DNA from: Nannocystis exedens
GTDB taxonomy: Bacteria > Myxococcota_A > Polyangia > Nannocystales > Nannocystaceae
Assembly (NCBI RefSeq): GCF_002343915.1
Contig: NZ_NETK01000001.1
Location: forward strand, 7,826,001 to 7,890,000
Direction: 5' to 3'
Length of the DNA stretch: 64,000 bases
Shown here: in pieces, positions 17,625 through 26,900 of the stretch
Numbering within the stretch: position 1 is the first letter of the stretch
How the letters are laid out: each line of letters opens with the position of its first letter
Program-made: the position numbers and the translations under genes
Notes under the pieces: model-generated
Databases searched by the model: none
The model's input: the letters and a program-made list of their open reading frames with translations, nothing else
Told to the model about the DNA's origin: nothing

Positions 17625-18355
17625 GACGATTCTTCCTCTCGCAGACCATCGACGTAGGTCGACCATTTCTTCTCGGCCGCGATGACCGGCAAGCCGAGCG
17701 CGCGCGCCTCGTCGCGGCGGACCGGCCACTCGTGCGGCGCGTGCTGCCCCATGAAGACGGGCAGCGCGCGGGCGACCTCATGCTCGTCCAGGTGCCTGTC
17801 GAGCAGACCCCGGACGTAGCTGTGGATCGCGGTCTCGTACTCGTGCGCGCGGGCGCGGAGCTTCGCGTGCTTGCTGTCGTTCGGGATGTGCCGCGCGCGG
17901 TGGCCCCGGACGATCGGGTCCACCGCCGAGAGTGAGGCGTTGCCGCCCATGGCGATCGTGCTCGCGCTGAGAGCGATCAGCGTGCCCCCGGAGTGCGCCA
18001 TGTACGGGACGACCGCCGTACAGCGCGGGAGCCGCCGAACTGCGTCCGCGATCAAGACGCACGCGCCGATCGCTCCGCCGTAGGTATGCAGGACGAGCGT
18101 CACGGCACTCTTCGGAGCGCGCTCGATCTGCGACAGGACGTCCTCGGCGGTCCAAGGCCCGATCACCGGAGTGACGATCGAGATCACCGAGGGGTCGACG
18201 TTCCGGTCCCGAACGCGTAGAGGCGCACGGCCGGGCAACATCAGGAGGTTGCGGGCCGCTGTCCGCGAGCCCAGCATGCCGCCGAGTCCGAGGCCTGCGG
18301 TGAAGCACCCCGCGAGCCCGAGGATCACGGCGATCTGCGTGTCTCGGTCGGCCAT
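17615..18355 (-). CDS. membrane-anchored SDH/ClpP-like serine protease
   Basis: A 246-residue protein with one N-terminal membrane segment (about residues 7-27) and a crotonase/ClpP-type protease domain of the serine dehydrogenase proteinase (SDH) family. Family landmarks are VTLVLHTYGGAIGACVLIAD and the nucleophile region YMAHSGGTLIALSAS, with the likely catalytic Ser at residue 122, then LSAVDPIV. In other bacteria such proteins process membrane substrates; in tailed phages unrelated ClpP-like enzymes mature capsids. Here its place among structural-looking genes suggests maturation or quality control, which is inference. Confidence 0.72.
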   Translation of the reverse strand: MADRDTQIAVILGLAGCFTAGLGLGGMLGSRTAARNLLMLPGRAPLRVRDRNVDPSVISIVTPVIGPWTAEDVLSQIERAPKSAVTLVLHTYGGAIGACVLIADAVRRLPRCTAVVPYMAHSGGTLIALSASTIAMGGNASLSAVDPIVRGHRARHIPNDSKHAKLRARAHEYETAIHSYVRGLLDRHLDEHEVARALPVFMGQHAPHEWPVRRDEARALGLPVIAAEKKWSTYVDGLREEESSWP

Positions 18356-18356
18356 G

Positions 18357-19253
18357 TCAGACCTTCGCCTTGCGCGGCGTGGGCAGCACGCCAACGAGCC
18401 GATCGAACATCGCCTGCACGCCGGGCCAGGTCGCTGCGCTGAGCTTGGCCGGGATCGTCGCCGCGTCGCTCAGGTTGACGCCGAGGGACTTCGCGTCGGC
18501 GTAGAAGCGCTCGCGCACGGCCGTGTAGGTCTCCTCGCCTCGACCACCTTTCGGCGGGTCGACGAGGAGCGAGGGGCTCGCCCAGCCGGCCTTGATGTCC
18601 CCATGGTCGTCGACTTGGTAGTGATCCAGGAGCCGCTGCAGGTAGACCATCGCGGCGAAGGTGGCGACGCGGGGCAGGAACATCATCCGCGGATCGGCGC
18701 CGAGGAGCGGCGCCTTGGCCCCCAGCTCCGCGACGCCGGTCCACAGGAAGTACGGCGCAAGGGCCCCGAACAGCCCCCCGGAGCCGAAGTCCGCCGCGGC
18801 CTCGCCGAAGCTCAGCGCCGGGTTCGTGGCCTTGCCGCGCTCGTACGCCTTGCGCGAGGCGTCGCGCTCGGCCTGCTCGTCGACCTCGTCGCCGTTGTGC
18901 GCCGTGACGACGAAGCCGGCGCTCTCGCGCTTGGCGATCACCGCAAGGATGCGCCCCGCGCCGACGATCCCGCTCGCCTCCTCCGCGAGCAACAGCAGCG
19001 GGCGCAGGTCCTTCGGCGTCGATCCCCAGTTGGTGTCGAGGTCGCCCTTGACCTCCTTCGCGGTCGGCAGCGGGAGCGCGTTGTCCCACTCGAGCGGCGC
19101 CGTGGTGGACGGCTTGCCGTCCTTCGGCGTGGTCCCGCTCTCCTTCTGCGGCGCGGAGGTCGACGCGCTCGCGGAGCGACTGTAGGCGAGGATGGCACCG
19201 CCCACGGCGAGGGTGCCGACCCCGGTGAGGATCGTGACGAGTCTCGAGCTCAT
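18357..19253 (-). CDS. membrane-anchored lytic transglycosylase-like protein
   Basis: A 298-residue protein. An N-terminal membrane segment (about residues 5-25) and a Ser/Thr/Pro linker precede a domain with the lytic transglycosylase pattern. The catalytic-glutamate region is RILAVIAKRESAGFVVTAHN (Glu 110). A Gly-Leu-Phe motif follows in DFGSGGLFGALAPYF, and then PRMMFLPRVATFAAMVYLQR, matching the usual closing helix. The predicted role is local cleavage of peptidoglycan. It overlaps the upstream gene as ATGA. A membrane-bound transglycosylase is known as a virion protein in the membrane-containing phage PRD1 (P7). Confidence 0.62.
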   Translation of the reverse strand: MSSRLVTILTGVGTLAVGGAILAYSRSASASTSAPQKESGTTPKDGKPSTTAPLEWDNALPLPTAKEVKGDLDTNWGSTPKDLRPLLLLAEEASGIVGAGRILAVIAKRESAGFVVTAHNGDEVDEQAERDASRKAYERGKATNPALSFGEAAADFGSGGLFGALAPYFLWTGVAELGAKAPLLGADPRMMFLPRVATFAAMVYLQRLLDHYQVDDHGDIKAGWASPSLLVDPPKGGRGEETYTAVRERFYADAKSLGVNLSDAATIPAKLSAATWPGVQAMFDRLVGVLPTPRKAKV

Positions 19254-19894
19254 GTGCGGTTCTCCAGTGCGCGCGGCGCCTGCTCGCCGCTGCGCTTGCC
19301 GAGGAAGTAGAAGACCGACCCGACGACGACCGACCCGACCACGCCGCCGAGCGCCGCTTGCTGCCACGTGACCGTGGGTGCAGGTCCGCCCTTCGGGGCG
19401 TCGGCGATCTTGGCCGACCCCGTGGACCCGGGCTTGCCCACCTGGGTCTGCGCCGTCTCCGGCGCGGCGCCGTCGCTCATGCGCGCCGTGCCGACCACCG
19501 GCACGCGCCAGCCGTCGGCCCCGATCCACCGCAGGATCGTGGCGGTGTCCCACCGCTCAAGCGCCTGCCGGAGCGGCTCCCAGGCGGGCGCGGCAAGGTC
19601 GACGATTTGTCCGCGCAGGGCTGGATCCTCCACGTCGCCGGCCTGCTCGCGGAGGAGCACGAACGCCGGCGGCGGCCCGCCGCCCACCGGAGCCGTGAGC
19701 GCGACCCAGACGGTGTCGCCCGACGCCCCGTGCTGCCATGTCTCGAAGGACACCCGCGCCGCCGGGAGCGCGTCGTCCCACGCCCGCCGGAGGAAGACCT
19801 CCGCCTGCGGCCGCATCGCGTCGTGCGCGTCGGCCCTCGTCCGTCCGAGGTCGATCAGCATGCGGACGCGTGATGGATCGATTCGCTGAGCCAT
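19250..19894 (-). CDS. hypothetical protein with C-terminal membrane anchor
   Basis: A 214-residue protein of unknown family. The N-terminal domain (about 1-130) mixes helices and strands (VRMLIDLGRTRADAHDAMRP; GDTVWVALTAPVGGG; PAFVLLREQAG). A Gly/Pro/Ala-rich spacer precedes a membrane segment (QQAALGGVVGSVVVGSVFYF) and a short charged tail. ATG 19894 starts it, and it is translationally coupled (ATGA) to the transglycosylase-like gene. Its layout of domain, spacer and tail anchor repeats that of other products of this operon. Confidence 0.55.
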   Translation of the reverse strand: MAQRIDPSRVRMLIDLGRTRADAHDAMRPQAEVFLRRAWDDALPAARVSFETWQHGASGDTVWVALTAPVGGGPPPAFVLLREQAGDVEDPALRGQIVDLAAPAWEPLRQALERWDTATILRWIGADGWRVPVVGTARMSDGAAPETAQTQVGKPGSTGSAKIADAPKGGPAPTVTWQQAALGGVVGSVVVGSVFYFLGKRSGEQAPRALENRT

Positions 19895-19962
19895 GACCGA
19901 ACTCCACCGTGCGAGGGAGAGGGCGCGAGGCGCTGGCGCACGGGACCGGCGCGCCCCGCGGT

Positions 19963-20730
19963 TCACATCGGGAGCGCCGGGGGCTGCTTCGGCGACGCAC
20001 CCGTCGAGCAGCTGCACGACTCGCCGCGGCCGCAGTTGGCGCAGCAGCCGGCGAAGAACGCCATGTTGTCGTACTGCACCGACAGCGAGGCCGACAGCAG
20101 CGCGTTGACGTTCCCCCTGTGCGTGATGGTCGCCGCGAGCCGCTCGGCCGACCCGATGATGATCGGCTCGTTGCGGTAGGTCGGGAACGGGACGACGATC
20201 CGCCGGCCGTCCATCTCGAGGAAGTCGTTGCCTTCGAACGCGTTGCCGACCGGGCGGCCGAGCGTGGCGTCGCTCGTGTTGTTCGGCACCACGTAGAACT
20301 GCACGCGCAGGTCCAGGTAGTTGTTGCCGTTGTTGGCCATCGCCACGCTGAGGTTGATGTGCGTCGGCAGGTAGCCCGGCCGCGCCTCGTGGGTCAGGCG
20401 GATCGACGAGCCCGGGTTCACGGGGAACGTGTTGACGAACCCGTTGCCGAAGTCCTTGACGATCTGCGACAGCGAGATCTTGCTCTTGTCGCTGTACTCG
20501 TCGAGCGTGATCTGGCTGTACTGCACGTTGCCGACGCAGCACGACTTGTTGACGAGCCGGCTGATCTGGTCGCAGCGCGTGTTCAGCTTCTCGAGCGCGC
20601 AGATCCGCTGGCCGAGCTGCGCGAGCTCTTCGGGCTTCATCCCCATCACCATGCACAGCATGCGCATGAGCTGCTGCTGGGCCTGCACCTTGTTGACCTC
20701 TTCAAAGACGACGACGTTCTCGGCACTCAT
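19963..20730 (-). CDS. beta-rich hypothetical protein, candidate major structural protein
   Basis: A 255-residue protein with the strongest ribosome-binding site of the operon (AAGGAG, six bases before ATG 20730), implying high expression. The N-terminal 80 residues are helical. The remainder alternates short strands and loops rich in Asn, Gly and Pro (THINLSVAMANNGNNYLDLR; VQFYVVPNNTS; RRIVVPFPTYRNEPIIIG), as in jelly-roll or other beta-sandwich capsid proteins. The end is Cys-rich (CCANCGRGESCSCS). There is no membrane span. Major capsid protein is my best guess, based on expression signal, size and fold type only. Confidence 0.55.
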   Translation of the reverse strand: MSAENVVVFEEVNKVQAQQQLMRMLCMVMGMKPEELAQLGQRICALEKLNTRCDQISRLVNKSCCVGNVQYSQITLDEYSDKSKISLSQIVKDFGNGFVNTFPVNPGSSIRLTHEARPGYLPTHINLSVAMANNGNNYLDLRVQFYVVPNNTSDATLGRPVGNAFEGNDFLEMDGRRIVVPFPTYRNEPIIIGSAERLAATITHRGNVNALLSASLSVQYDNMAFFAGCCANCGRGESCSCSTGASPKQPPALPM

Positions 20731-20831
20731 GATCGACTCCTTGCGACGCACCGCGCCGCGCTCTACCTGTGGGTTTCACCTCCCGACGCACGGTCGGGTC
20801 ACGACGCAGGCCCTACGGGGCGCGCGCCTTT

Positions 20832-20849
20832 TTGACACGGCCCTGTCAA
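20832..20849. promoter_or_regulatory. TTGAC-N8-GTCAA inverted repeat
   Basis: A perfect five-base inverted repeat with an eight-base spacer. It overlaps the stop codon of the 20846-21175 gene and lies about 100 bases upstream of the 19963-20730 start. The same sequence and spacing occurs four times inside the large fusion gene (29328-29603) and once at 58391. A binding site for an element-encoded or host regulator is the simplest reading. Confidence 0.6.
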
Positions 20850-21175
20850 CCAAGGCCCAGCATGCGAAAGACCTCTTCCTCGTCGCTCGCCTGCGACCGC
20901 GCGGTGGCGGGCTCTGGCGTGCTCGTCGGGGCGGCAGCATCCGGCACCTCGGAAGGCTTTGCCTCGCCGGCTCCTGCAGGCGCCGCCGCCTCCAGCTCGG
21001 GCACCACGTGGGCGCTCCACGTGAGGAGCAGCAGCTGCCCCGGCTGGAGCCCGCGGGCGCGGTCCGGCGAGAGCTCGAGCTGCAGCTCGCGCCCGGCGGC
21101 GTCACGGCCCACCACCGCCACGTGCGCCGACTGCCCGGCGAGCACCGCGCTGATCCGGTAGACGGTCGGCTCCAT
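20846..21175 (-). CDS. small hypothetical protein
   Basis: A 109-residue protein starting at ATG 21175. The first 60 residues look like a small beta-barrel (TVYRISAVLAGQSAHVAVVG; ELQLELSPDRA; LQPGQLLLLTWSAHVVPEL). The rest is an Ala/Pro/Thr linker and a short acidic end (SDEEEVFRMLGLG). No family is recognised. It follows the upstream gene by two bases, and its stop codon lies within the TTGAC-N8-GTCAA repeat. Confidence 0.5.
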   Translation of the reverse strand: MEPTVYRISAVLAGQSAHVAVVGRDAAGRELQLELSPDRARGLQPGQLLLLTWSAHVVPELEAAAPAGAGEAKPSEVPDAAAPTSTPEPATARSQASDEEEVFRMLGLG

Positions 21176-21177
21176 GA

Positions 21178-21660
21178 CTAAACCTCCGGCGTCTCGGGCT
21201 GCTCGGGCACCTGCGGCACCAGGTAGCCGTAGACGAGCGTGCCCGCGAGGAACATCGAGCCGCCCACCGCGAACACGGCGCGCACCGGGAAGTCCTCGTT
21301 GAGCGCGAGGCCCATCCCGATCCCCGCGAGCCCGAGCACCCCGTCCACCGGGACGCCCTGCACGCGCACGTCGGCCATCTTCTGCGCCGTCACCCCGAGG
21401 GCGAGCCCGGCGACCGCCGAGCCGCAAATCTCGGCCAGGTTGATCGCGTTGCCCCGCTTGATCTCGGCGATCCGCCGCTCCGCCTCCTCGAGCGTCGACG
21501 CCGCCCGCAGCGCCTCGGCGTCGGCCTTGACCTCCGCCTGGCGCTGGAGGTCGCGCGCCTTCTTCAGCCGCCCCGCATAACTCTTCTTGAAGTTCTCCTC
21601 CATCGACTCGAGGAAGCCCTCGGACGAGTCCTCCCTCTTCTTCCCGTTTCCGTTGGCCAT
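21178..21660 (-). CDS. small membrane protein with coiled-coil N-terminus
   Basis: A 160-residue protein, first gene of the leftward operon. ATG 21660 is chosen; an in-frame ATG at 21756 lacks a ribosome-binding site and would overlap the palindromic promoter region. Residues about 10-75 are charged and helical (SMEENFKKSYAGRLKKARDL, then EEAERRIAEIKR). Three hydrophobic stretches follow (EICGSAVAGLALGVTAQ; VDGVLGLAGIGMGLAL; AVFAVGGSMFLAGTLVYGYL), so the C-terminal half should sit in a membrane. No known family. Confidence 0.55.
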   Translation of the reverse strand: MANGNGKKREDSSEGFLESMEENFKKSYAGRLKKARDLQRQAEVKADAEALRAASTLEEAERRIAEIKRGNAINLAEICGSAVAGLALGVTAQKMADVRVQGVPVDGVLGLAGIGMGLALNEDFPVRAVFAVGGSMFLAGTLVYGYLVPQVPEQPETPEV

Positions 21661-22224
21661 GCCCTGAGCCTGCGAGACGCGACGGCGAGACCGCAAGGAC
21701 AATCGACATAGCATGGCTTTCAGGACATCCACGCCGGCCAGCGTGTTCAGGTGCATCTACGCCCGAACCGGCCAGCAAATCTAGTCTCGCTGGCCGGTTC
21801 ACGCCATTCGCGCGACGCCATCGGTCCGATCATGGTCCGGCGCATGTGCGAGCATTGAGGCTCGCCGACGCGCCGAAAAATCATTGCAGGCATTTCATGG
21901 GATCGTCACGGATGGGTCCAAAAATGCTGCGCAATGCGCGAGGGAGCGGAAAAAACCGGTCGCAATTGTGCCGCGCGGTTACGCAATGGTCGAGAAACCC
22001 CGGGGACGAATAATTCCGGCCCGCCGACCGCCGCTTAGCTCCCTGAAGAAAACGGCTCGAGGGTTCCGGGAGACGGACAAAATAATATCGCCGATTTCCG
22101 AAATCATTTTCTGTCACGTCCTCGCGCACAGGCGTCGCCCGAGGAACTCGCGGAAACAGCGCTCGCCCGGGGCGGAACAAAGGCTGTTGCGTCGCGGTTC
22201 CTCGATCCGGTAGGTGGTGGTTCC
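21661..22224. promoter_or_regulatory. divergent intergenic region between the two element operons
   Basis: A 564-base gap separating the leftward and rightward operons, clearly richer in A and T than its surroundings between about 21880 and 22120 (runs such as AAAAAT, AAAATAATAT and ATCATTTTC). It has no convincing gene. It must hold promoters for both directions. The palindrome at 21765-21800 lies near the leftward start. A role as replication origin is possible given the base composition, but I see no iterons here. Confidence 0.6.
21765..21800. repeat. 12-bp perfect inverted repeat
   Basis: GAACCGGCCAGC, twelve bases, then GCTGGCCGGTTC. It lies about 105 bases upstream of the first gene of the leftward operon; a partial third copy (CCGGCCAGC) sits at about 21734-21742. 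Position and symmetry suit an operator, or an attenuator if it is in the leader transcript. Confidence 0.65.
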
Positions 22225-22953
22225 ATGGCAAAGAGCATCTCCGGTGACGATATTGAAGTTCGCCACACACTGGCGATTTATCGCAACATCCCCAGGCCGC
22301 TGCGCGCGGGTCGGCCGACCAAGGAGCCCCCTCGACAGCTCGTGTGGAGCCGGCGGAACATCGCGCCCGAGGCCCTCGCGGCGATCGAAGAGCTCATGAT
22401 CGCCGACCTCGGCCCCAACTGCGTGCTCGAGCGCGACGGCGTCGTGATCCACGAGGGTCCGAAGGTGGAGGAGAAGCGCGAGAAGGTCGAGGTGGGCGGC
22501 TACTTCCCGTCCAACCCAGCCCCGCCGTCCGAGCTCGTCGAGTGCATCAGCAAGGGGACCGCGTCGCCGGAGGTGCTGGCCACGCTCACGACGGCATCCC
22601 CGAGCGAGGCCGTGCGTTTCTCGCTGGACGTGCTCTGGGAGACCTATCAACGTACGGTCCAGGCCACCGAGGACCTGATGGGCCAGAGCCAGCGCCTGCT
22701 GGACCGCTCGATGAAGCAGCAGGAGTGGTTCCTCAACCTCTTGCAGAAGAACAGCGAGCTCGAGCTCGAGATCCGGGCGCTGAACGCCGAGGAGAAGGTG
22801 AAGGAGGCCGAGCGGGCGCGGGCGCGGGCGGAGGCGAGGGACGCGCGCCCCGCCGATGATGGGCCCCGAATCTCGATGCAGGACATCATGGCGGCGCTAC
22901 GGGCCTTCATGGACGCGGCGCGTCAGGCCCAGACGCCCCCGCCGCGAAATTGA
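22225..22953 (+). CDS. hypothetical coiled-coil protein
   Basis: A 242-residue protein, first gene of the rightward operon. The N-terminal half includes the basic stretch RNIPRPLRAGRPTKEPPRQL. The C-terminal half is a predicted long helix or coiled coil (LDRSMKQQEWFLNLLQKNSE through EEKVKEAERARARAEARDAR). No membrane segment and no enzyme motif. It is 27 bases from the next gene. A DNA-binding or scaffold role is possible but nothing in the sequence decides it. Confidence 0.55.
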   Translation: MAKSISGDDIEVRHTLAIYRNIPRPLRAGRPTKEPPRQLVWSRRNIAPEALAAIEELMIADLGPNCVLERDGVVIHEGPKVEEKREKVEVGGYFPSNPAPPSELVECISKGTASPEVLATLTTASPSEAVRFSLDVLWETYQRTVQATEDLMGQSQRLLDRSMKQQEWFLNLLQKNSELELEIRALNAEEKVKEAERARARAEARDARPADDGPRISMQDIMAALRAFMDAARQAQTPPPRN

Positions 22954-22980
22954 CGATTGGAAAGATTGGGAGGAAGGACC

Positions 22981-23937
22981 ATGGAGAACGCAGAGCTGCG
23001 CCCGTCGCTGCCTTGGCGCCGTGTGATGCCCGGGACCTACGCGGCCGAGACCCCGACAGGTGAGACCTATCTGGTCGAAAGGACAGAAGACGGCTGGCGC
23101 GTCATCCTCCGCGGCCCGCGAGGCGGGCGCGAGGTCCTCGGCGAGCCGTCGCGGATCAAGTGGGTCGGCCAGTGCCGCGCCGAGAACCACTACCTGCAGG
23201 CGCTCAAGGCGAAGGGCGGCTCGGCTGCCGCGCCGGAAGCCGAGCCGAAGCGGAAGCCCCAGCCGAGCACATCGGCCGCCAAGGCCGCCTCGGCTCCCGG
23301 ACGGAAGAAACGCAGCGAGGTGCAGGGGAGCCGCCGTCACCGCCGGGCGCCGCCGGCGCAGCCGGAGCAGGCCGAGAAGCCGCCCAAGCCGGCCAGGGCA
23401 GCCGCGCGCGTCGAGCCGCTGCCAGCACACACGCTGGCATGGCAAGTGTCCCAGCAGAATGGCCGCGAATTCCACGTCGCCGAGCACGAGGGCGGCCTCT
23501 TCAAGATCATCGAGGTCAAGGGCGCCGAGGGCTTCGCGCTGTTCTCCGAGCGGACAGGCGGCGTGGTGCAGGAGATCCGGTGCGGCTCGCTCGACGCGTG
23601 CAAGGAGCTGGCGGCCTCGATGGGGAGGAACAAGCGCAAGGCGAGGGTCGCGGCCCAGGGCAAAGGCGACAAGGCCAAGCTCGACGCCCACGAGGAATCC
23701 AGGCCCGCCGCCGAGACCAAGGCCGCCGACAAGGCCAAACCCGCCGACAAGGCCAAGCCCGTCGACAAGGCCAAGGCCAGCGAGGTGAAGCCGCCGGTGG
23801 AGAGCAACGGCGCGTGCGGGTGCGACCCACCCAAGCCGAAAGCCCGCGCGCCGATCGATGAAGCGAAGCAGGCGAAGTTGGTCGAGGGCCTGCGATCGGC
23901 GCTGCGCAAGACCAAGCCGCCCACCGTGGAGGCGTGA
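22981..23937 (+). CDS. hypothetical basic protein with Lys/Ala/Pro repeats
   Basis: A 318-residue protein from ATG 22981, with GGAGGAAGG upstream. Two related beta-rich domains (about 10-75 with TYLVERTEDGWRVILRG, and 155-225 with REFHVAEHEGGLFKIIEVKG) are separated by a basic Pro/Ala linker. Near the end a short repeat occurs three times (ADKAKPADKAKPVDKAKA), like a histone-type tail. The charge suggests nucleic acid binding. It ends two bases before the ATG of the giant fusion gene, so the two are probably coupled. Confidence 0.5.
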   Translation: MENAELRPSLPWRRVMPGTYAAETPTGETYLVERTEDGWRVILRGPRGGREVLGEPSRIKWVGQCRAENHYLQALKAKGGSAAAPEAEPKRKPQPSTSAAKAASAPGRKKRSEVQGSRRHRRAPPAQPEQAEKPPKPARAAARVEPLPAHTLAWQVSQQNGREFHVAEHEGGLFKIIEVKGAEGFALFSERTGGVVQEIRCGSLDACKELAASMGRNKRKARVAAQGKGDKAKLDAHEESRPAAETKAADKAKPADKAKPVDKAKASEVKPPVESNGACGCDPPKPKARAPIDEAKQAKLVEGLRSALRKTKPPTVEA

Positions 23938-23939
23938 CC

Positions 23940-26900
23940 ATGCAGACCGCCAGCGCCTTCCTCGAGTCCTTCCTCCCGCTCTGGTACGCCGAGGTCCAGG
24001 ACGAGATCGACCTCGACGACTTCCAGGCGTTCATCGAGGACCGCCAGGAAGAGATCCTCGGCATCTTTGAGGCGTGGCTCGCCGGCGAGCTCGACGACGA
24101 CGACGACGAGCCCGCCGCCGCGGAGCCGCCCGCAGCACCACCAGCTCCGCGCGCCCCGCCGACGCCCGTGGAGACGATCGACCCGGTGGAGGCGTGGACG
24201 CCGGCGCAGCGCACCCGTGCCAACCTCGAGGCGATGCAGCTTGTCCACGACAAGCGGCCCGAGGACATGACGCCCGAGGAACGCGGCAGGCTCGCCGCCT
24301 ACTCGGGCTGGGGCGGCCTGTCGATCGACAAGAACCGCGACCGCTTCCCCCCCGGAATGGAGCCCGAGGACTTCGGGCTGATCCACGAGTACTACACGCC
24401 CAAGCGCGTCGCCGACGCCATGGCCCAGGCCGTTTGCCCGCTGCTTCCGACCCTCGGCGTCGGCGGCAAGGTCCGCGCGCTCGAGCCCTCCGCGGGAATT
24501 GGGCGACTCGTCCGCTCACTGAGCGCGCTGCAGTGCGGCGTCGAGATCGAGTGGGTCGCCGTGGAGTTCTCGAAGATCTCGGCGCGCATGCTCGGGGCGC
24601 TGCGGCCGGACATCACGCTCCACCGCGGGACCTTCGAGGGCTGGGTCCACGAGCACGGCCCGAAGTACCAGGGCGGCATCAACCTCGTAATCGCCAACTC
24701 GCCCTACGGCGAGCGCGGCGCGGCAGCCTCCGAGGATCCGACGCCCGGCTACCGCGAACACCAGAGCTACGCCTACTTCATGCGCCGCAGCATGGACCTG
24801 CTCGTCCCGGGCGGCCTCGGCGTGTACCTCATCCCGGCGGGCTTCCTCTCGGGCGCGCGCAACCGCGAGCTGCGGCGCAAGCTCCTGCTCCGCAACCACC
24901 TCGTCACCGCGTACCGGCTACCGAGCATCGAGGGCAAGCGGACGCTCTTTCCCGGCGCCAACCTCGTCGTGGACTGCGTGTTCCTGCGCAGCCGCGGTGG
25001 CCAGCTCGCGGAGATCGACGTCGCCGACCAGGGCATCCTCGAGGGCCGCTACTTCGAGGAGTACCCCGCGCACATCCTCGGCATCGAGTCCGGCAAGAAC
25101 CGCGGCGAGGACGACCAGGTGCGCGGCGGCAGCGGCCGCTACCGCTACACGGTCGAGGGCAACTTCGTCGGCCTCCCGCCGATCGTCGCGCGGCCCATGT
25201 GCGACGCGTGCATCCTCCGCCCGCCGGAGCCGCCGCGCCCCTCGGGCAAGTCGTCGGGCCCTGTCCGCCGCCTCGACGTCGACCTCGGCGATCTCGATCC
25301 CGCCGTCGCCTCCGCCGTCATGCTCGGCCTGCGCGTCGACACCTTCCTCTCGACCTACGCCGCCGGCAACGCCGAGATCGCCGCAGCGCTCTGGGGCGAG
25401 CTGCATGACGCGCTCGTCGAGCTCCAGGCTTCCCCCCTGCTCGCGTCTGTCGGCGGCAACCCGTGGCGTAGCGACGTGATCCGCAAGCAAGCGGAGGAGC
25501 GCGTCGTCGGTGCCGAGCGCCTGCTGTCCGCGTTCGATCGCGTCACCGGCGAGCTCATCCCGACCTTGCGGACCCGGCCGGTATTCGAGCGCCGCTATGA
25601 GGGTCGCAGCGACGATGTCGTGGCGCAGGCCGAGTGGCTCTACCGCTCGCGGCGCCGGATCACGCTCGCCGACCTGACCGCATTCCACCTCAGCGTCGGC
25701 GGCGGCCTGCCGCTGGACGAGATCCGCCGGACGCTCCTGCAAGCCCGGTGGTGCCTCGACGGCGCCGCGTGGGACGAGCTCGTCCCCGAGGGGGTCTACT
25801 ACTCCGGCGACCTGTGGCCCAAGTACGACCGGGCGAGGGCCCGCGAGGAGACCGACCCGCGGGCCGCCGAGCAGGCGCGCCGCCTGATCGAGACGATCGG
25901 CCCGGCTGTCTTCGAGGACATCGAAGACCTCTCCCCGCGCGGCGCATGGGTCCCGCTCCCGCTTCGCGAGGCGTGGATCACCGAGACGGCCAATGGCCGT
26001 CTCGGCGAGGTCGAGCTCGAGGACATCGACGGCACGCTCAGACCGAAGGGCCTCGGAGCGTACGAGGACATGGAGAAGGCGCCTGCGCTCTCCGAAGAGA
26101 CCCTGTGGATCCTCGGCTGGATCAACCACGACCGCACGCTCTTCTCGCCGCGCTCCGAGAAGACGGACCAGGACGACTCGGTCGATCAGGTGCGCCTGCG
26201 GATGGCGCGCGGCTGGGACGCCAGCTTCCGCGAGTGGGTCGCCAAGGACCGAGCCCGCCGCGAGGCGATCGCCGACGCCTACAACCGCATGTTCCGCGGG
26301 TTCGTGCAGCCGACCTACTCGACCGAGCCCCTCGAAGTCGCGCGCTGGGCCCCGGAGGGGGCACGCCCGCACCCGTGGCAGGTCGCAGGGGCGCGGCGCG
26401 TGCTCGAGAATCGCGGCGGTCTCATCGCCTTCGATGTCGGCGTCGGCAAGACGTACACGGCGCTCCTCATCGTCGCCCGTGCGCGGCAGGAGGGATGGGT
26501 CAAGCGGCCCGTGATCCTCGTGCCGACCTCGCTCGTGTGGAAGTGGTACGACGACATCCGGCGCGTGCTCCCGGACTACCGGATCGGCGTCGTCGGCTCG
26601 CGCCGCAAGATCTTGACGCGCGGGAAGCGGGTCGAGCGCGCCGCGGCTCGACTCGTCGCTGGCGAGATCGCCGAGGCGGACTACAAGCGCATGATCACCA
26701 CCTCGGAGCCGGACACGTCGGCCGAGCGCGCGGCGACGTGGACGCTCCTGCAGGCGGGCCAGCTCGACGTCGTGCTCCTCACTTACGACGCGCTGCCGCG
26801 GACCCGGGTCAACCTCGACGCGCTGATCGCCTACGTCGACCGCAAGGCCGCCGTCCAGCGCATGCTGACCCTGAAGCGCCGCAACGCCGCCAAGCGCAAG

